From positions 124,001 to 188,000 of the forward strand of contig NZ_JXMW01000006.1 of the NCBI RefSeq assembly GCF_002072215.1: a stretch of DNA of 64,000 bases, read 5' to 3'. The translations under genes were made by a program, and so were the position numbers. Positions within the stretch are counted from its first letter, which is position 1. Every line of letters starts with the position of its first letter. This document shows positions 19,593-29,340 of the stretch, piece after piece. The stretch comes from Methanobrevibacter arboriphilus JCM 13429 = DSM 1125. Lineage in GTDB: Archaea; Methanobacteriota; Methanobacteria; Methanobacteriales; Methanobacteriaceae. The notes under the pieces were generated by a model that was given only the letters and a program-made list of their open reading frames with translations, was not told where the DNA came from and did not search any database.

Positions 19593-19880
19593 TTATATCC
19601 ATTAATATATTTTTAATACTTTATAGTACTGATTAAATATTTTTATTATTTTTTTATTATTTTTGTTATTCTTGTTCTTTGTATTTATTATTTTTTTATT
19701 TTATTCTCTTTTTATTTTTAATATTTCTAATATTTTTTATTATTATATTTTTAATGTTTTTATTATTAATTTTTTAATGTTTTTATTATTTTTAATATTT
19801 TTAATATTTTTAATATTTCTAATATTTTTTCTTCTATATTATTTATTTAAATAAAAAACATTAATATTAATAGTTAAAAC
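19593..19880. repeat. T-rich spacer downstream of cbiF
   Basis: Long T-rich stretch (TTTTTATTATTTTT repeats, with TTTTAATATTTTTAATATT from ~19790) after cbiF. Oligo-T of this kind can terminate archaeal transcription from the plus strand. The open frame in it is low-complexity and not considered a gene. Confidence 0.55.
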
Positions 19881-20549
19881 TCATTTTAAAACTTTCACAC
19901 CATCAAAAGTTCCCAATATTACTTGATCTACCATCTGAGAGAAAATTCCATTTTCAACGACACCAGGTATTGAATTTAAATCTTTTTCTAATTGTATAGG
20001 ATTATCAATTTCACGAAAATCAGCATCAACTATAAAATTACCATTATCTGAAATAACAGGACCATCTTTATACTGAGCCATTCTTATTTTAGGATCTGCA
20101 CCCATATCCTCAAGTGCAGAAAAAACAGGTTTTCTGGATTCTGAGATTATTTCTAATGGCACAGGAAACTTTCCAAGCTTATTAACAATTTTTGAATCAT
20201 CAGCTATAATAATAAGCTTTTCTGCAGAATAGTCAACAATTTTTTCTAATGTATGAGCTGCACCTCCACCTTTAATTAAATTAAAGTTAGGATCAATTTC
20301 ATCAGCACCATCAACAGCAATATCAACATCATGCTCTTCTAAAGTAGTTACTGGTATTTTCCATTCTTTTGCTAAAAGGAAAGATTGATATGATGTAGGA
20401 ATCCCCATTACATCCATTCCCTCTTCTTTCATTCTCATACCCACTTTTTCAATAAAGTAATGAGTAGTAGAACCAGTACCTAAACCAATAATTTGACCAT
20501 CTTGAATTTCTTCTGCAGCAGCAAACCCTGCTATTTTCTTTAAATTCAT
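19881..20549 (-). CDS. rpiA: ribose-5-phosphate isomerase A
   Basis: Interconverts ribose 5-phosphate and ribulose 5-phosphate for nucleotide and sugar metabolism in the cytoplasm. A 222-residue protein with the family's phosphate-binding [16 protein letters not shown], the catalytic region [19 protein letters not shown] (with Asp/Asp/Glu/Lys active-site residues) and a C-terminal [19 protein letters not shown]. Length and motifs are fully normal. The ATG is preceded by TTGGTGTTTAAAT. Confidence 0.96.
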   Translation of the reverse strand: MNLKKIAGFAAAEEIQDGQIIGLGTGSTTHYFIEKVGMRMKEEGMDVMGIPTSYQSFLLAKEWKIPVTTLEEHDVDIAVDGADEIDPNFNLIKGGGAAHTLEKIVDYSAEKLIIIADDSKIVNKLGKFPVPLEIISESRKPVFSALEDMGADPKIRMAQYKDGPVISDNGNFIVDADFREIDNPIQLEKDLNSIPGVVENGIFSQMVDQVILGTFDGVKVLK

Positions 20550-21025
20550 ATTTAAACACCAAAAATATTAACAATAATACAATTATAATAAAAAATACAA
20601 TTAAACGGATTAATATACTTATATAATGAAATAATAGATATATAACGAAATAGAGTTACAGTAAATTAATAGAGTTATAATGAATTAATACACTTATTAA
20701 TACACTTATAAAATATAATACTAAAATTATAAATATACTAGTAAAATTATAAATATATTAATAAAATTATATAGATAATAATAAGACTATGAATATAATA
20801 GTAATAATATTATAAAGATAATAATAGTTCTACAAATATAATAATAATGATATAAAGATAATATCAATCCTATAACTATGATAATAGTACTATAAAGATA
20901 ATAATAATCATAAATGATAATAATAAAAATATAACAAATAATGGCACTACATAAATTGTATAAGAGAATTTTACTAAATAATTTAGATTCAAATTAGTCT
21001 AAATACATAATAACAAGCGTTATCA
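20550..21025. other. A/T-rich spacer between UPF0179 and rpiA genes
   Basis: The spacer is rich in ATAATA/TATAAAGATAAT units (20760-20930) and shows no open frame with a binding site. The rpiA promoter should be in its left part. Confidence 0.5.
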
Positions 21026-21463
21026 TTAAGGATGTAATTTTAAAGTAACTTTAGTAAGGTTAAGCCCTTTAGCACAAACATGCTCCTTTTTTCCTAAATT
21101 TTTAAGAATAATACATTTATCCCCATCATTTAAACCATCAGGGAAGCATAAATCATAATAAATACAATTGATATCACAATCAGGAGACTCAAAAGAAATA
21201 TTCGATCCTTCGAAAACCTTTTTAGAGTCAACAAGAGCGTTTATATCTGCTAATTCTACTTCAACAACACTTACAATTCCAGAATCATGAATTGGACACT
21301 TTTGAGTAATATCCTTCACCTTAGTAATGGTATATTTCCTTCCTTTTTCTAATGAATCAACACAGGACGCCTTAAACCTACAACTTTCACATTCTTTTAC
21401 CTGACCTTCAAATATAAAAGATAGTCCAACTTCTGCTAAATCCTCTCCAATCAAAGTTATCAT
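21026..21463 (-). CDS. UPF0179 family protein
   Basis: A 145-residue archaeal protein of unknown function. It shows the family's pattern of cysteine pairs: ECESCRFKASCVDSLEKG, KCPIHDSG, DCDINCIYYDLCFPDG and HVCAKGLNL, compatible with iron-sulfur or zinc binding. The start codon directly abuts the egsA stop codon (TAA then ATG), with GGAGTGAT inside the end of egsA acting as ribosome binding site, so translation is coupled to egsA. The role is unknown; conserved linkage to a lipid gene is suggestive only. Confidence 0.85.
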   Translation of the reverse strand: MITLIGEDLAEVGLSFIFEGQVKECESCRFKASCVDSLEKGRKYTITKVKDITQKCPIHDSGIVSVVEVELADINALVDSKKVFEGSNISFESPDCDINCIYYDLCFPDGLNDGDKCIILKNLGKKEHVCAKGLNLTKVTLKLHP

Positions 21464-22507
21464 TTAAATCACTCCTGTTTTTATAGCTAATTTTTTAGCT
21501 GCATCTCTTGAAAGTCCTCTATCTCCTAATATTGTATAACGCTCAGGCCTTATCTTATGTGCCATAATAAGAGCTTCAATAATATCATCAGGATCAATTC
21601 CTAATTCATATGCATTAGTTGGTGCATTCATATCATGTAATGCATTTTTTATAACTTCCCAGTCCCCACCATGAAGACTCATCATCATTATAGTTCCAAC
21701 ACCACATTGCTCACCATGAAGAGCAGGTTTTTTAGCTATTTTATCTAATGCATGACTAAATTTATGTTCAGATCCACTTGCAGGTCTACTTGATCCAGCT
21801 ATGCTAATTGCCATCCCACTACTAAATAAAGATTTCACTACTAGCCTAGCACTTTCTTCTAAACCTTTTTTTATAGATTTTGATGACTTCATTATTAATT
21901 TTGCAGTCATAAGAGAAAGAGCAGCTGCAGATTCACTATAAGAATCATTTTGAAGCCTGTTAGCTAATTGCCAATCTTTAATAGCTGTATAGTTGGAAAC
22001 AATATCTGCACAACCTGCAGAAAGAAGACGAAAAGGAGCATTACGAATTATATTAGTATCAGCTATGACACCAATAGGAGCTTGAGCAGTCATAGAAACA
22101 GAACCTTTATTATTTTTAATCGATGCTAAAGGAGAAGCAATCCCATCGTGAGAAGCAGCAGTAGGTACAGAAACAAAATAAATGCCTGCATTAGTAGCTG
22201 CCATTTTTGCTACATCAATAACTTTACCTCCTCCCACACCAACAATGAGAGAAATATTGTTAAGTTTATCTTCTATTTTTTCTACTGTCTTAGAAGTAGC
22301 ATCATTGATCTTAGAAAGGTCAACAGCAAAGTCTTCATCCTCAAGACTCTCAATAGCTTTATCAGCCCCAATTTTAAGAGTGTTTGGTCCTGTAACAACA
22401 AGAACATCATCATAAAATCTTAAATCTTTACATATACTTCCAGTATTATCAATAACATCAGCACCTATATGAACTTCCCTAGGCATCTGAATTTTTTTGG
22501 AATCCAT
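21464..22507 (-). CDS. egsA: sn-glycerol-1-phosphate dehydrogenase
   Basis: Reduces dihydroxyacetone phosphate to sn-glycerol 1-phosphate, the first step of archaeal ether-lipid backbone synthesis. A 347-residue protein of the iron/zinc alcohol-dehydrogenase superfamily. NAD(P)-binding glycines appear in [12 protein letters not shown] and the family motif [17 protein letters not shown]; metal ligands are the Asp in [14 protein letters not shown] and histidines in EHKFSHALD and [11 protein letters not shown]. It is first in a two-gene operon with the UPF0179 gene. ATG start behind AGGAGATAATT. This gene is strong evidence for an archaeal host. Confidence 0.96.
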   Translation of the reverse strand: MDSKKIQMPREVHIGADVIDNTGSICKDLRFYDDVLVVTGPNTLKIGADKAIESLEDEDFAVDLSKINDATSKTVEKIEDKLNNISLIVGVGGGKVIDVAKMAATNAGIYFVSVPTAASHDGIASPLASIKNNKGSVSMTAQAPIGVIADTNIIRNAPFRLLSAGCADIVSNYTAIKDWQLANRLQNDSYSESAAALSLMTAKLIMKSSKSIKKGLEESARLVVKSLFSSGMAISIAGSSRPASGSEHKFSHALDKIAKKPALHGEQCGVGTIMMMSLHGGDWEVIKNALHDMNAPTNAYELGIDPDDIIEALIMAHKIRPERYTILGDRGLSRDAAKKLAIKTGVI

Positions 22508-23302
22508 AATTATCTCCTATAATAATATAATATATATTTGCTTCCACTAATAAAATAAGTTTTGATTTTTTAGTAAAAATAATAAATTAAATAGAAAATA
22601 ATTAAAAATATAACTAGAAATATGTATGAATATAATTATGAATATATCTTGAAATATAACTTAAATATAATTGTAATATTACTTGAAATATAATTAGGAA
22701 TATAATTATAAATATAATTAGAAATATGTATGAATATGATATGAATATACTTTGAAATATAATTAAAAGTATAATTAAAATATAGTTAGAAATATAATTA
22801 TATATTAATAAAATAATATGAATATTATAACTATCAGATAAAATATTTAGAATTTATTTGTATATAGTATTAAAATGATACTAATTGATATTATTGATAT
22901 TTAATTGGATAAGTTAATAATTTTTATGAATACTGTTTTATATTGAATAATGCTGTTTTATATTAAATATTATTTTATACTATGATCTCAATTATATATT
23001 ATAGTATCCTATTTAACTATTAACTATTCAAATTATTATCAATTTAACTAATAATTAATCAATAATCAACTAACAATAAAACTAATATTAAACTAATATT
23101 AAAAATTAATGTTAAATTAATAATGAATTAATAATAAATTAATATTAGACTAATATTAGGCTAATTTTGAAATTAATATCTATTATTTAAAATAAAAATT
23201 ATATTTTCTTTAAAGAAACTAAAAAATTAAAAAGAAAATAAATATAAAGATAAATGTTAAAAAACCAATGAAAATAATTATTACTAATATTCAGGTGATT
23301 AA
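22508..23302. other. 795-bp divergent spacer between egsA and proS
   Basis: Very A/T-rich. A ~20-bp direct repeat containing AGAAATATGTATGAATAT occurs near 22616 and 22720, inside a larger field of TATAATTAGAAATATAATTA units. Around 23090-23160 there are ATTAATATTAAACTAATATT repeats. No gene is visible. Confidence 0.55.
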
Positions 23303-24724
23303 ATGGAAAATTTCAGCCAATGGTATCATAATATCTTAGAAGAAGCATCAATAATTGACTCAAGATATCCAATAAAAGGAATGAGTGTATGGTTACCTAA
23401 AGGATTTAAATTAAGAAAACATATTATTGAACCTCTTAAAAAACTATTAGATAAAGATCATGAAGAAGTATTATTCCCACTACTTGTACCTGAAGATGAA
23501 TTAGCAAAAGAAGGAATACATGTAAAAGGATTTGAAGATGAAGTTTACTGGGTAACACACGGAGGGCAAAAAGAATTAAATAAAAAATTAGCTATACGCC
23601 CAACAAGTGAAACAGCAATGTATCCTATGTTTTCTCTTTGGGTAAGATCTCATATTGACCTTCCAATGAAATTTTATCAAGTTGTTAATACATTTAGATA
23701 TGAAACAAAACATACAAGACCACTTATAAGAGTAAGAGAAATAACAACATTTAAAGAAGCACATACTGTTCATGCAACCAAAGAAGGAGCTGATGAACAA
23801 GTGAAAGAAGCTATTAAAATTTATAAAGAATTTTTTGATACTCTTGCTATTCCTTATCTTTTAAGTAAAAGACCAATATGGGACAAATTCCCTGGTGCTG
23901 ATTATACAATGGCTTTTGATACATTAATGCCTGATGGAAAGACATTACAGATTGGAACAGTCCATAATTTAGGTCAAACATTTGCAAAAACATTTGATAT
24001 TACCTATGAAACAGCTGAAAGTACACATGATTATGTTTATCAAACATGCTATGGTCTTTCTGATAGAGTAATAGCCTCTGTAATTGGTATACATGGTGAT
24101 GAAAAAGGACTAAGACTTCCACCACAGATTGCACCTAACCAAGTTACAATAATCCCTATCATATTTAAAAAAGGAGGGGAGGAAGTTTTAAACAAATGTG
24201 AAGAAATAAAATCTTCCCTTGAGTCTAGTAACATAAGGACAAGTATGGATAATAGAGATATTCGTCCAGGTAAAAAGTTTTATGAATGGGAATTAAATGG
24301 ATCACCAATAAGAATAGAACTTGGACCAAGAGACCTTGAAAATAATAAAGCAGTGATTGTTAGAAGAGATAATCTTGAAAAAATTGAAATTGACTTAGAA
24401 TCCGATTATGTTTCAAAAATTGAAGAAATATTTCAAGAAATATCTGAAAACATGAAAAATCAAGTTTGGGAAAAAATGAATGATTCTATTATTTCAACAG
24501 AAAGCTTAAATAATGTAAATGAGTTAATTAAAGATGAAAAAGTTGTTTCATTTACATGGTGTGGAGATGAAGAATGTGGAAAAGTAATAGAGGAAATAAC
24601 TGAAATTGATATACTTGGAACTCAATCAGAAGATAGTGATTATTGTAAAGATATTGATGGTTCAAAATGTGTCCATTGTGGTAAAGAAGGCAAATATACT
24701 GCTTTAATGGCTAAAACTTATTAA
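23303..24724 (+). CDS. proS: prolyl-tRNA synthetase (archaeal/eukaryotic type)
   Basis: Charges tRNA-Pro. A 473-residue class II synthetase lacking the bacterial editing insertion. It begins [16 protein letters not shown] and contains [13 protein letters not shown], motif 2 region [16 protein letters not shown] followed by [11 protein letters not shown], and motif 3 [14 protein letters not shown]. The C-terminal zinc-binding-like extension has [11 protein letters not shown] and [10 protein letters not shown], and the chain ends in Tyr as in other archaeal-type ProRS. Strong binding site AGGTGATTAA before the ATG. Confidence 0.97.
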   Translation: MENFSQWYHNILEEASIIDSRYPIKGMSVWLPKGFKLRKHIIEPLKKLLDKDHEEVLFPLLVPEDELAKEGIHVKGFEDEVYWVTHGGQKELNKKLAIRPTSETAMYPMFSLWVRSHIDLPMKFYQVVNTFRYETKHTRPLIRVREITTFKEAHTVHATKEGADEQVKEAIKIYKEFFDTLAIPYLLSKRPIWDKFPGADYTMAFDTLMPDGKTLQIGTVHNLGQTFAKTFDITYETAESTHDYVYQTCYGLSDRVIASVIGIHGDEKGLRLPPQIAPNQVTIIPIIFKKGGEEVLNKCEEIKSSLESSNIRTSMDNRDIRPGKKFYEWELNGSPIRIELGPRDLENNKAVIVRRDNLEKIEIDLESDYVSKIEEIFQEISENMKNQVWEKMNDSIISTESLNNVNELIKDEKVVSFTWCGDEECGKVIEEITEIDILGTQSEDSDYCKDIDGSKCVHCGKEGKYTALMAKTY

Positions 24725-24739
24725 AATAATAAAGAATAC

Positions 24740-24935
24740 TTGAAATTATAAAAATAAAATTAATAATAATATTAAGAATACTAGTAATAAAATTACTAAT
24801 AGCTCTATTAATAATACTATTAATAAGATTGTTAATAAGATTGTTAATAATATTATTTATAAGGTCAATAATATTGATAATAATATTAATAATAACATTA
24901 GCAATAATCATATTAATAATAAAAAAATCAATAAG
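24740..24935. repeat. AATAATATTAA / GATTGTTAATAA repeats between proS and cofC
   Basis: Imperfect tandem units including two adjacent copies of AAGATTGTTAATA. No gene. Confidence 0.6.
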
Positions 24936-24955
24936 ACTAATAAAGAGTAGGTAAA

Positions 24956-25630
24956 ATGGATGAAATATATGCTATCATACCAGTATCAAGATTTTCAAAT
25001 GCAAAAACAAGATTATCTCCTTTTTTAGAGTTAAAAGAAAGGGAAAAACTTCTTAAAGCTATGCTTAAGGATGTGACAAAAACATTAAAACCAGTAGTTG
25101 ATGAAATAATTATAATAAGTGCAGATAAAGAAGTATTAGAATATGCAAACAAACTTGAAGTTCTAACCTTAGTAGAAAATGAAGGATTAAACTTAAATAC
25201 TGCAATTTCTCAAGCTATGGACTGGTGTAGGCATAAAACCAAAAAAGTATTTATTGTTCCATCAGACATCCCTCTCATTTCTAAAACAAACATTGATGCA
25301 TTAATTGAATCAGCGAAAGCTCTTGATTTCGTGATAGTTCCTTCTAAAGGAGGAGGAACAAACGGTCTTATAATAAAACCATTATCTATTGATATGAAAT
25401 TTGGAGAATTTAGCTTTAAAAATCATATTAAAGAAGCAAATAAAAATGGATTTGACCCTGTAATATATGATTCATTTTATATGTCTCTTGATGTAAATAT
25501 AGCAGAAGATCTTGGAGAAATAATGATTCATGGTTCAGGATGTGAAACACAAGGCTATTTAAAAGATTTGAAAATAGGTGTTGAATCTATTCATGGTGCA
25601 GAAAGACTAAAAATTACAAGACCTGATTAA
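24956..25630 (+). CDS. cofC: 2-phospho-L-lactate guanylyltransferase (coenzyme F420 synthesis)
   Basis: Joins 2-phospho-L-lactate to GTP-derived GMP, the activation step before CofD in coenzyme F420 biosynthesis. A 224-residue nucleotidyltransferase: N-terminal IIPVSRFSNAKTRLSPFLE (the NTP-binding loop), NEGLNLNTAISQAMDW, VPSDIPLISKTNIDAL, and SKGGGTNGLIIKP. Length and motifs match archaeal CofC. ATG start with AGTAGGTAAA upstream. It lies about 230 bp after proS on the same strand. Confidence 0.92.
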   Translation: MDEIYAIIPVSRFSNAKTRLSPFLELKEREKLLKAMLKDVTKTLKPVVDEIIIISADKEVLEYANKLEVLTLVENEGLNLNTAISQAMDWCRHKTKKVFIVPSDIPLISKTNIDALIESAKALDFVIVPSKGGGTNGLIIKPLSIDMKFGEFSFKNHIKEANKNGFDPVIYDSFYMSLDVNIAEDLGEIMIHGSGCETQGYLKDLKIGVESIHGAERLKITRPD

Positions 25631-25639
25631 ATAACTAAA

Positions 25640-25810
25640 TTTGATTAAATAATTAAAATCTAATCAAATAGCTAAACACTAATTAAATGATTAAACCTTA
25701 ATTAAATAGTTAATCCCTAATTAAATAATTAAACCTTAATTAAATAATTAATCCCTAATTAAATGAATAAACCTTAATTAAATAATTAAACTTTAATTAA
25801 ATAACTAAAA
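25640..25810. repeat. ~17-bp tandem repeat array (TTAATTAAATAATTAAACC type)
   Basis: About ten imperfect copies of a unit alternating CCTTAATTAAATAATTAA and CCCTAATTAAATAATTAA fill the gap between cofC and thiD. There is no spacer structure of CRISPR kind and no coding region. Confidence 0.85.
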
Positions 25811-25842
25811 TAAAAATTAAAAAATCTAAAAAAGATGATTAA

Positions 25843-26718
25843 ATGATGGGAATTTCAATAGCAGGACTAGATCCATCAGGAGGAGCAGGAATAATAGCAG
25901 ATATGAAAACATTTCAAGCTCTTGATATTCATGGAACCTCAGTTATAACAGCATTAACTTCGCAAAATCCAAATAAAGTCTTTTCATTAATGCCAGTAGA
26001 TACAGAATACATCAAAGAACAATTCGACTCAATATTTGATGGTTACGGAGAATATATTAATTATGGGAAAACAGGAATGTTATATTCTCCAGAAATAATA
26101 AAAACTGTAGCTAAGAAAATTAAAGAGTATGATATTAACATTGTAGTCGATCCAGTGATGATTGCAAGTGCTGGAGGACCTCTTTTAAAAGATGAAAAAG
26201 AAATAAAAAAATCAAAAGAAATAATCGCAAATGCTCTCAAGAAATACCTTCTTCCAAAGTCTATAATTACAACACCAAACATTGCTGAAGCAGAAATCCT
26301 AGCAGGAATGAAGATAGATAATCCTGATGATGCTAAAAAAGCAGCTTATAAAATTGGAAAGATTTCTAATGTTATAATAACAGGAGGGCATCTAAATGGA
26401 ATCAATACTATTTTTAACAAATCCAATAATGAATTAAAAACCATTAAAAAAGTTCTTATTGAAACAAAAAATACTCATGGTAGTGGATGCACATTTTCAG
26501 CTGCTTTAACAAGTTATTTAATAAAAGAAAATAATTTAAATATAACTGATTTAAATATAACTGATTTAGATATAACTAATTTGAATATAACTAATTTAAA
26601 TACGAATAATTTGAGTATATCCATTGAAAAATCTTTAGATTTTACAGAAATAGCTATAAAAAATGGTGAATATGGAACATTAAAACAAGCAAGGTGTTTT
26701 AATCATGAAAAATTTTAA
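25843..26718 (+). CDS. thiD: hydroxymethylpyrimidine/phosphomethylpyrimidine kinase with repeat-expanded loop
   Basis: A ribokinase-fold enzyme that phosphorylates HMP and HMP-P for thiamin synthesis. Visible motifs are the N-terminal SIAGLDPSGGAGIIADMKTF, ALTSQNP, VVDPVMIASAGGPLL, TPNIAEAEIL and the catalytic GSGCTFSAALTSYL with Asp replaced locally by the usual GxGC loop. Residues ~231-260 are an insertion made of a five-residue repeat (NLNIT/DLNIT/DLDIT/NLNIT/NLNTN/NLSIS) encoded by six 15-bp DNA repeats, located just before the last helix. No C-terminal ThiN domain is present. The ATG is behind GATGATTAA. Confidence 0.93.
   Translation: MMGISIAGLDPSGGAGIIADMKTFQALDIHGTSVITALTSQNPNKVFSLMPVDTEYIKEQFDSIFDGYGEYINYGKTGMLYSPEIIKTVAKKIKEYDINIVVDPVMIASAGGPLLKDEKEIKKSKEIIANALKKYLLPKSIITTPNIAEAEILAGMKIDNPDDAKKAAYKIGKISNVIITGGHLNGINTIFNKSNNELKTIKKVLIETKNTHGSGCTFSAALTSYLIKENNLNITDLNITDLDITNLNITNLNTNNLSISIEKSLDFTEIAIKNGEYGTLKQARCFNHEKF
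26533..26622 (+). repeat. 15-bp coding minisatellite inside thiD
   Basis: Six consecutive 15-bp units (AATTTAAATATAACT and variants) keep the thiD frame and encode the five-residue repeat at residues 231-260. Confidence 0.92.
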
Positions 26719-27203
26719 AAATAGTTAATATTTTACAAAGAATATATTTACATTCTATAGACAATATACTATTTTTAAAATATAATACTAAAATAAAATA
26801 AATCCTCCTTCAATTATAATAATAGATGCTAAATATAATATAAGGTAGGTAAATATAGAATGTTTTTTAATTTTTAAGAAAACAGAAAAACTACTAAATA
26901 ATATGTCTAAAAAATATTATAATTGAGGAGGGTTACTATAGAGAATACTCGCTACAATAACATTATAACATATCTTATTCATACTATATAAAATTTACTA
27001 AATTATATAAATTCACGGAAAAACTATATTTATGGAAATATTATAAATAATAACAAACATTAAAGTTATCTTATATTAAAATAAATAACATAATAAAAAT
27101 ATCACATATAAAATAAATAGCAAATAAAAATATTCCATATAATAATACACAATAATATTAAAACACATATATTAAAGTAAAAATATCAAAACGAAAAATA
27201 TAG
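26719..27203. other. spacer between convergent thiD and sulP genes, holding an inverted repeat
   Basis: Apart from the inverted-repeat element at 26801-26935, the region is A/T-rich with AAAATAAATA repeats near 27080-27140. No gene with a binding site was found. Confidence 0.55.
26801..26935. repeat. inverted-repeat element (~20-bp arms, ~135 bp overall)
   Basis: The left arm AATCCTCCTTCAATTATAAT (26801-26820) is the near-perfect reverse complement of the right arm at 26915-26934 (ATTATAATTGAGGAGGGTTA), differing by one base gap and one substitution. Between them are 94 bases without a frame. The size and terminal symmetry suggest a small non-autonomous element (MITE-like) or a structured RNA. 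No clear target duplication is seen. Confidence 0.5.
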
Positions 27204-28904
27204 CTATTTCTCTTCTTCATCATAATACTTTTTTTCCCAATTATTTACAATATCATCTATAGTTGGATAAATACCCTTATACATGTTTAATTTTTTATTT
27301 AAACCCATTTTCCATAATAATTGTCTAACAGGAGAGTTTAAATGTGCTAATCTTAGTTCAATTCCTTCCTTAGCTAAAATCCCATGTAAAAGCTCTAAAT
27401 TTTCAGCTCCTGCCATATCTAAATAGTCAGTGTTGCCCATATCTAAAACCAAAACAGAAATTTCCTTTCTTTCTTTTATTCTTTTTAATATTTCATTATC
27501 AATATTTTCAGAATTAAGAAAAACTTGAGCACCATCAATCCTTAGTATGAGAACATTAGAAATAGTTTCAACAGGTTCATGGAATCTTATATCTTTATAT
27601 AACCTTGTACCTTTTACACGACCTAATTCAACAATATGTGGGTTGTAAATATTATATAATATTCCTAAAACAGAAATTACAACACCAACAACAACACCTT
27701 GCAAAATTCCTAAAAATAAAACTCCTCCAGCTGTAACTATAGCATAAATAAACTCTTTTTTACTTATTACATAATATCTTTTTAGTTCTTTCAAATTAAA
27801 AATCTTAGTAACAGCTACAATTATAATAGCAGCTAAAATAGTCTCAGGAAGATGACTAAAAAATTCTGTGAAAAATAAGATTACAATAATAACAATTAAA
27901 GCAGAAACCAAACTTGAAAAAGGAGATTGTGAACCAGATTCTTCATTGATTGCAGACCTTGAGAAGCTTCCACCAACTGGAAATCCTTGAGCAATACTAG
28001 ATGAAATATTAGATAATCCCAAAGCAAGAAGTTCTTTGTTACTATCTGCTGAATCATCATCTCTCTTTAAACCTAATATTTTAGTAGTACCCATTCCCTC
28101 AACATAACTTAAAATAAAACAAAATCCTGCTAAATAAACGATAAGCCCCAAATCAATGTTAGGTATTTTTGGAATTTCAAACATAGGTAAACCTGCAGGA
28201 ATATTCCCCACTAAACTAACACCTAACCAACTTAAATCTATAAAAGAAAATAATAATATAGGAACAGCCACAATTATTAAAGCATTAGGGAGTTTAGATA
28301 GATATTTCTCACTTAAAAGAAGATAAACAATTGATATTATCCCAATAGCTAATGTAACTATATTAATCTCATAAATATGAGTTCCAATAAAAGCTATTCT
28401 GCTAAAAAAGCCTCCAGCCGCACCATCTATACCCATTAATTTAGATAATTGTGTTGCCATTATATAAACAGCAGCACCAGCAGAAAAACCAGTTAAAACA
28501 CTTCTAGATATTACTCTTGAAATAAATTCCATGTGAAGTATCCAAGCTACAATAGAAAAAATACCTACTAACAACCCTACAAAGGATGCAATAGCCCAAA
28601 AATTAGAAGGATTAACAATAGTCATAGTTCCAATAGTAGAACCAACTAAAATAGATAATGCAGATGTTGGACCAATAGAAAGTTGATTAGATGTTCCAAA
28701 AATAAAATAAACAAGTAAGGCAGCAAAAGCAGCATAAAGACCTGCTTGAGGAGGTAAACCTGCTAAAGAAGAATAAGCAATAGCTTCTGGAATAGTTATT
28801 GCTCCAACTGTTATTCCAGCTATAACATCAAGTCTTAAAAACTTTTTATTATAACTTCTCCCCCATTTAAGAATAGGAAATAGTTCTTTAACTTCTTTTA
28901 ACAT
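27204..28904 (-). CDS. SulP family anion permease with STAS domain
   Basis: A membrane transporter of about 566 residues. The N-terminal ~400 residues form the SulP core (GITVGAITIPEAIAYSSLAG with the sulfate-transporter signature, NQLSIGPTSALSILVG, SNISSSIAQGFPVGGSFSRS), about 12-14 helices. Residues ~440-545 are a STAS domain (VLILRIDGAQVFLNSENI, VLVLDMGNTDYLDMAGAENL). It may carry sulfate, bicarbonate or another anion; the substrate cannot be decided. I choose ATG 28904 because GGGG AATATC precedes it; the upstream ATG (28916) overlaps the binding site. Single gene. Confidence 0.93.
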   Translation of the reverse strand: MLKEVKELFPILKWGRSYNKKFLRLDVIAGITVGAITIPEAIAYSSLAGLPPQAGLYAAFAALLVYFIFGTSNQLSIGPTSALSILVGSTIGTMTIVNPSNFWAIASFVGLLVGIFSIVAWILHMEFISRVISRSVLTGFSAGAAVYIMATQLSKLMGIDGAAGGFFSRIAFIGTHIYEINIVTLAIGIISIVYLLLSEKYLSKLPNALIIVAVPILLFSFIDLSWLGVSLVGNIPAGLPMFEIPKIPNIDLGLIVYLAGFCFILSYVEGMGTTKILGLKRDDDSADSNKELLALGLSNISSSIAQGFPVGGSFSRSAINEESGSQSPFSSLVSALIVIIVILFFTEFFSHLPETILAAIIIVAVTKIFNLKELKRYYVISKKEFIYAIVTAGGVLFLGILQGVVVGVVISVLGILYNIYNPHIVELGRVKGTRLYKDIRFHEPVETISNVLILRIDGAQVFLNSENIDNEILKRIKERKEISVLVLDMGNTDYLDMAGAENLELLHGILAKEGIELRLAHLNSPVRQLLWKMGLNKKLNMYKGIYPTIDDIVNNWEKKYYDEEEK

Positions 28905-29340
28905 GATATTCCCCATTTTAAAAAAATTTTCTGAATGGAAAACTTTAATGGAAAACCTTAAAATAAATTATTTAATTAAATAATAATATTTTATTAATAA
29001 GTAGTTTATAATAAAGTATTTTATAATAAATTAGTTTATTAATTAAGTAATAAATAATTTATGCTAATATATAAATAATGACTATATATTTAATCAATAC
29101 AAGATATTAAAAAATTTATCAATCACAGATCAAAATATGAATTTAAAAAATAATAAAAAAATAAAGATAAAATAATAAAAAATATAAAAAAATAAATCTA
29201 AAAAAGAAGTAGTTAAAAAATTAAAAAGAAAAAAATAATTCTTTTTTTAAAGTTTAAAAAAATTTTAAATATTTTTACAGATTAAATAATAAAAATCTCT
29301 TTTAAAGTGCCTGAAAAAATAGTCATAACTCCATTCAATA
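28905..29340. other. A/T-rich spacer upstream of sulP
   Basis: No coding signal. Bases 29140-29270 are A-rich with AAATAATAAAAAAATAAAG repeats. The sulP promoter should lie between about 28930 and 29050. Confidence 0.45.

Noticed and set aside
19663-19854. 63-residue hydrophobic open frame after cbiF
   Set aside because: Composed almost only of F, L, I, Y and N from T-rich repeats, with no ribosome binding site.
22148-22423. Plus-strand frames inside egsA
   Set aside because: Antisense shadows of a well-supported conserved gene.
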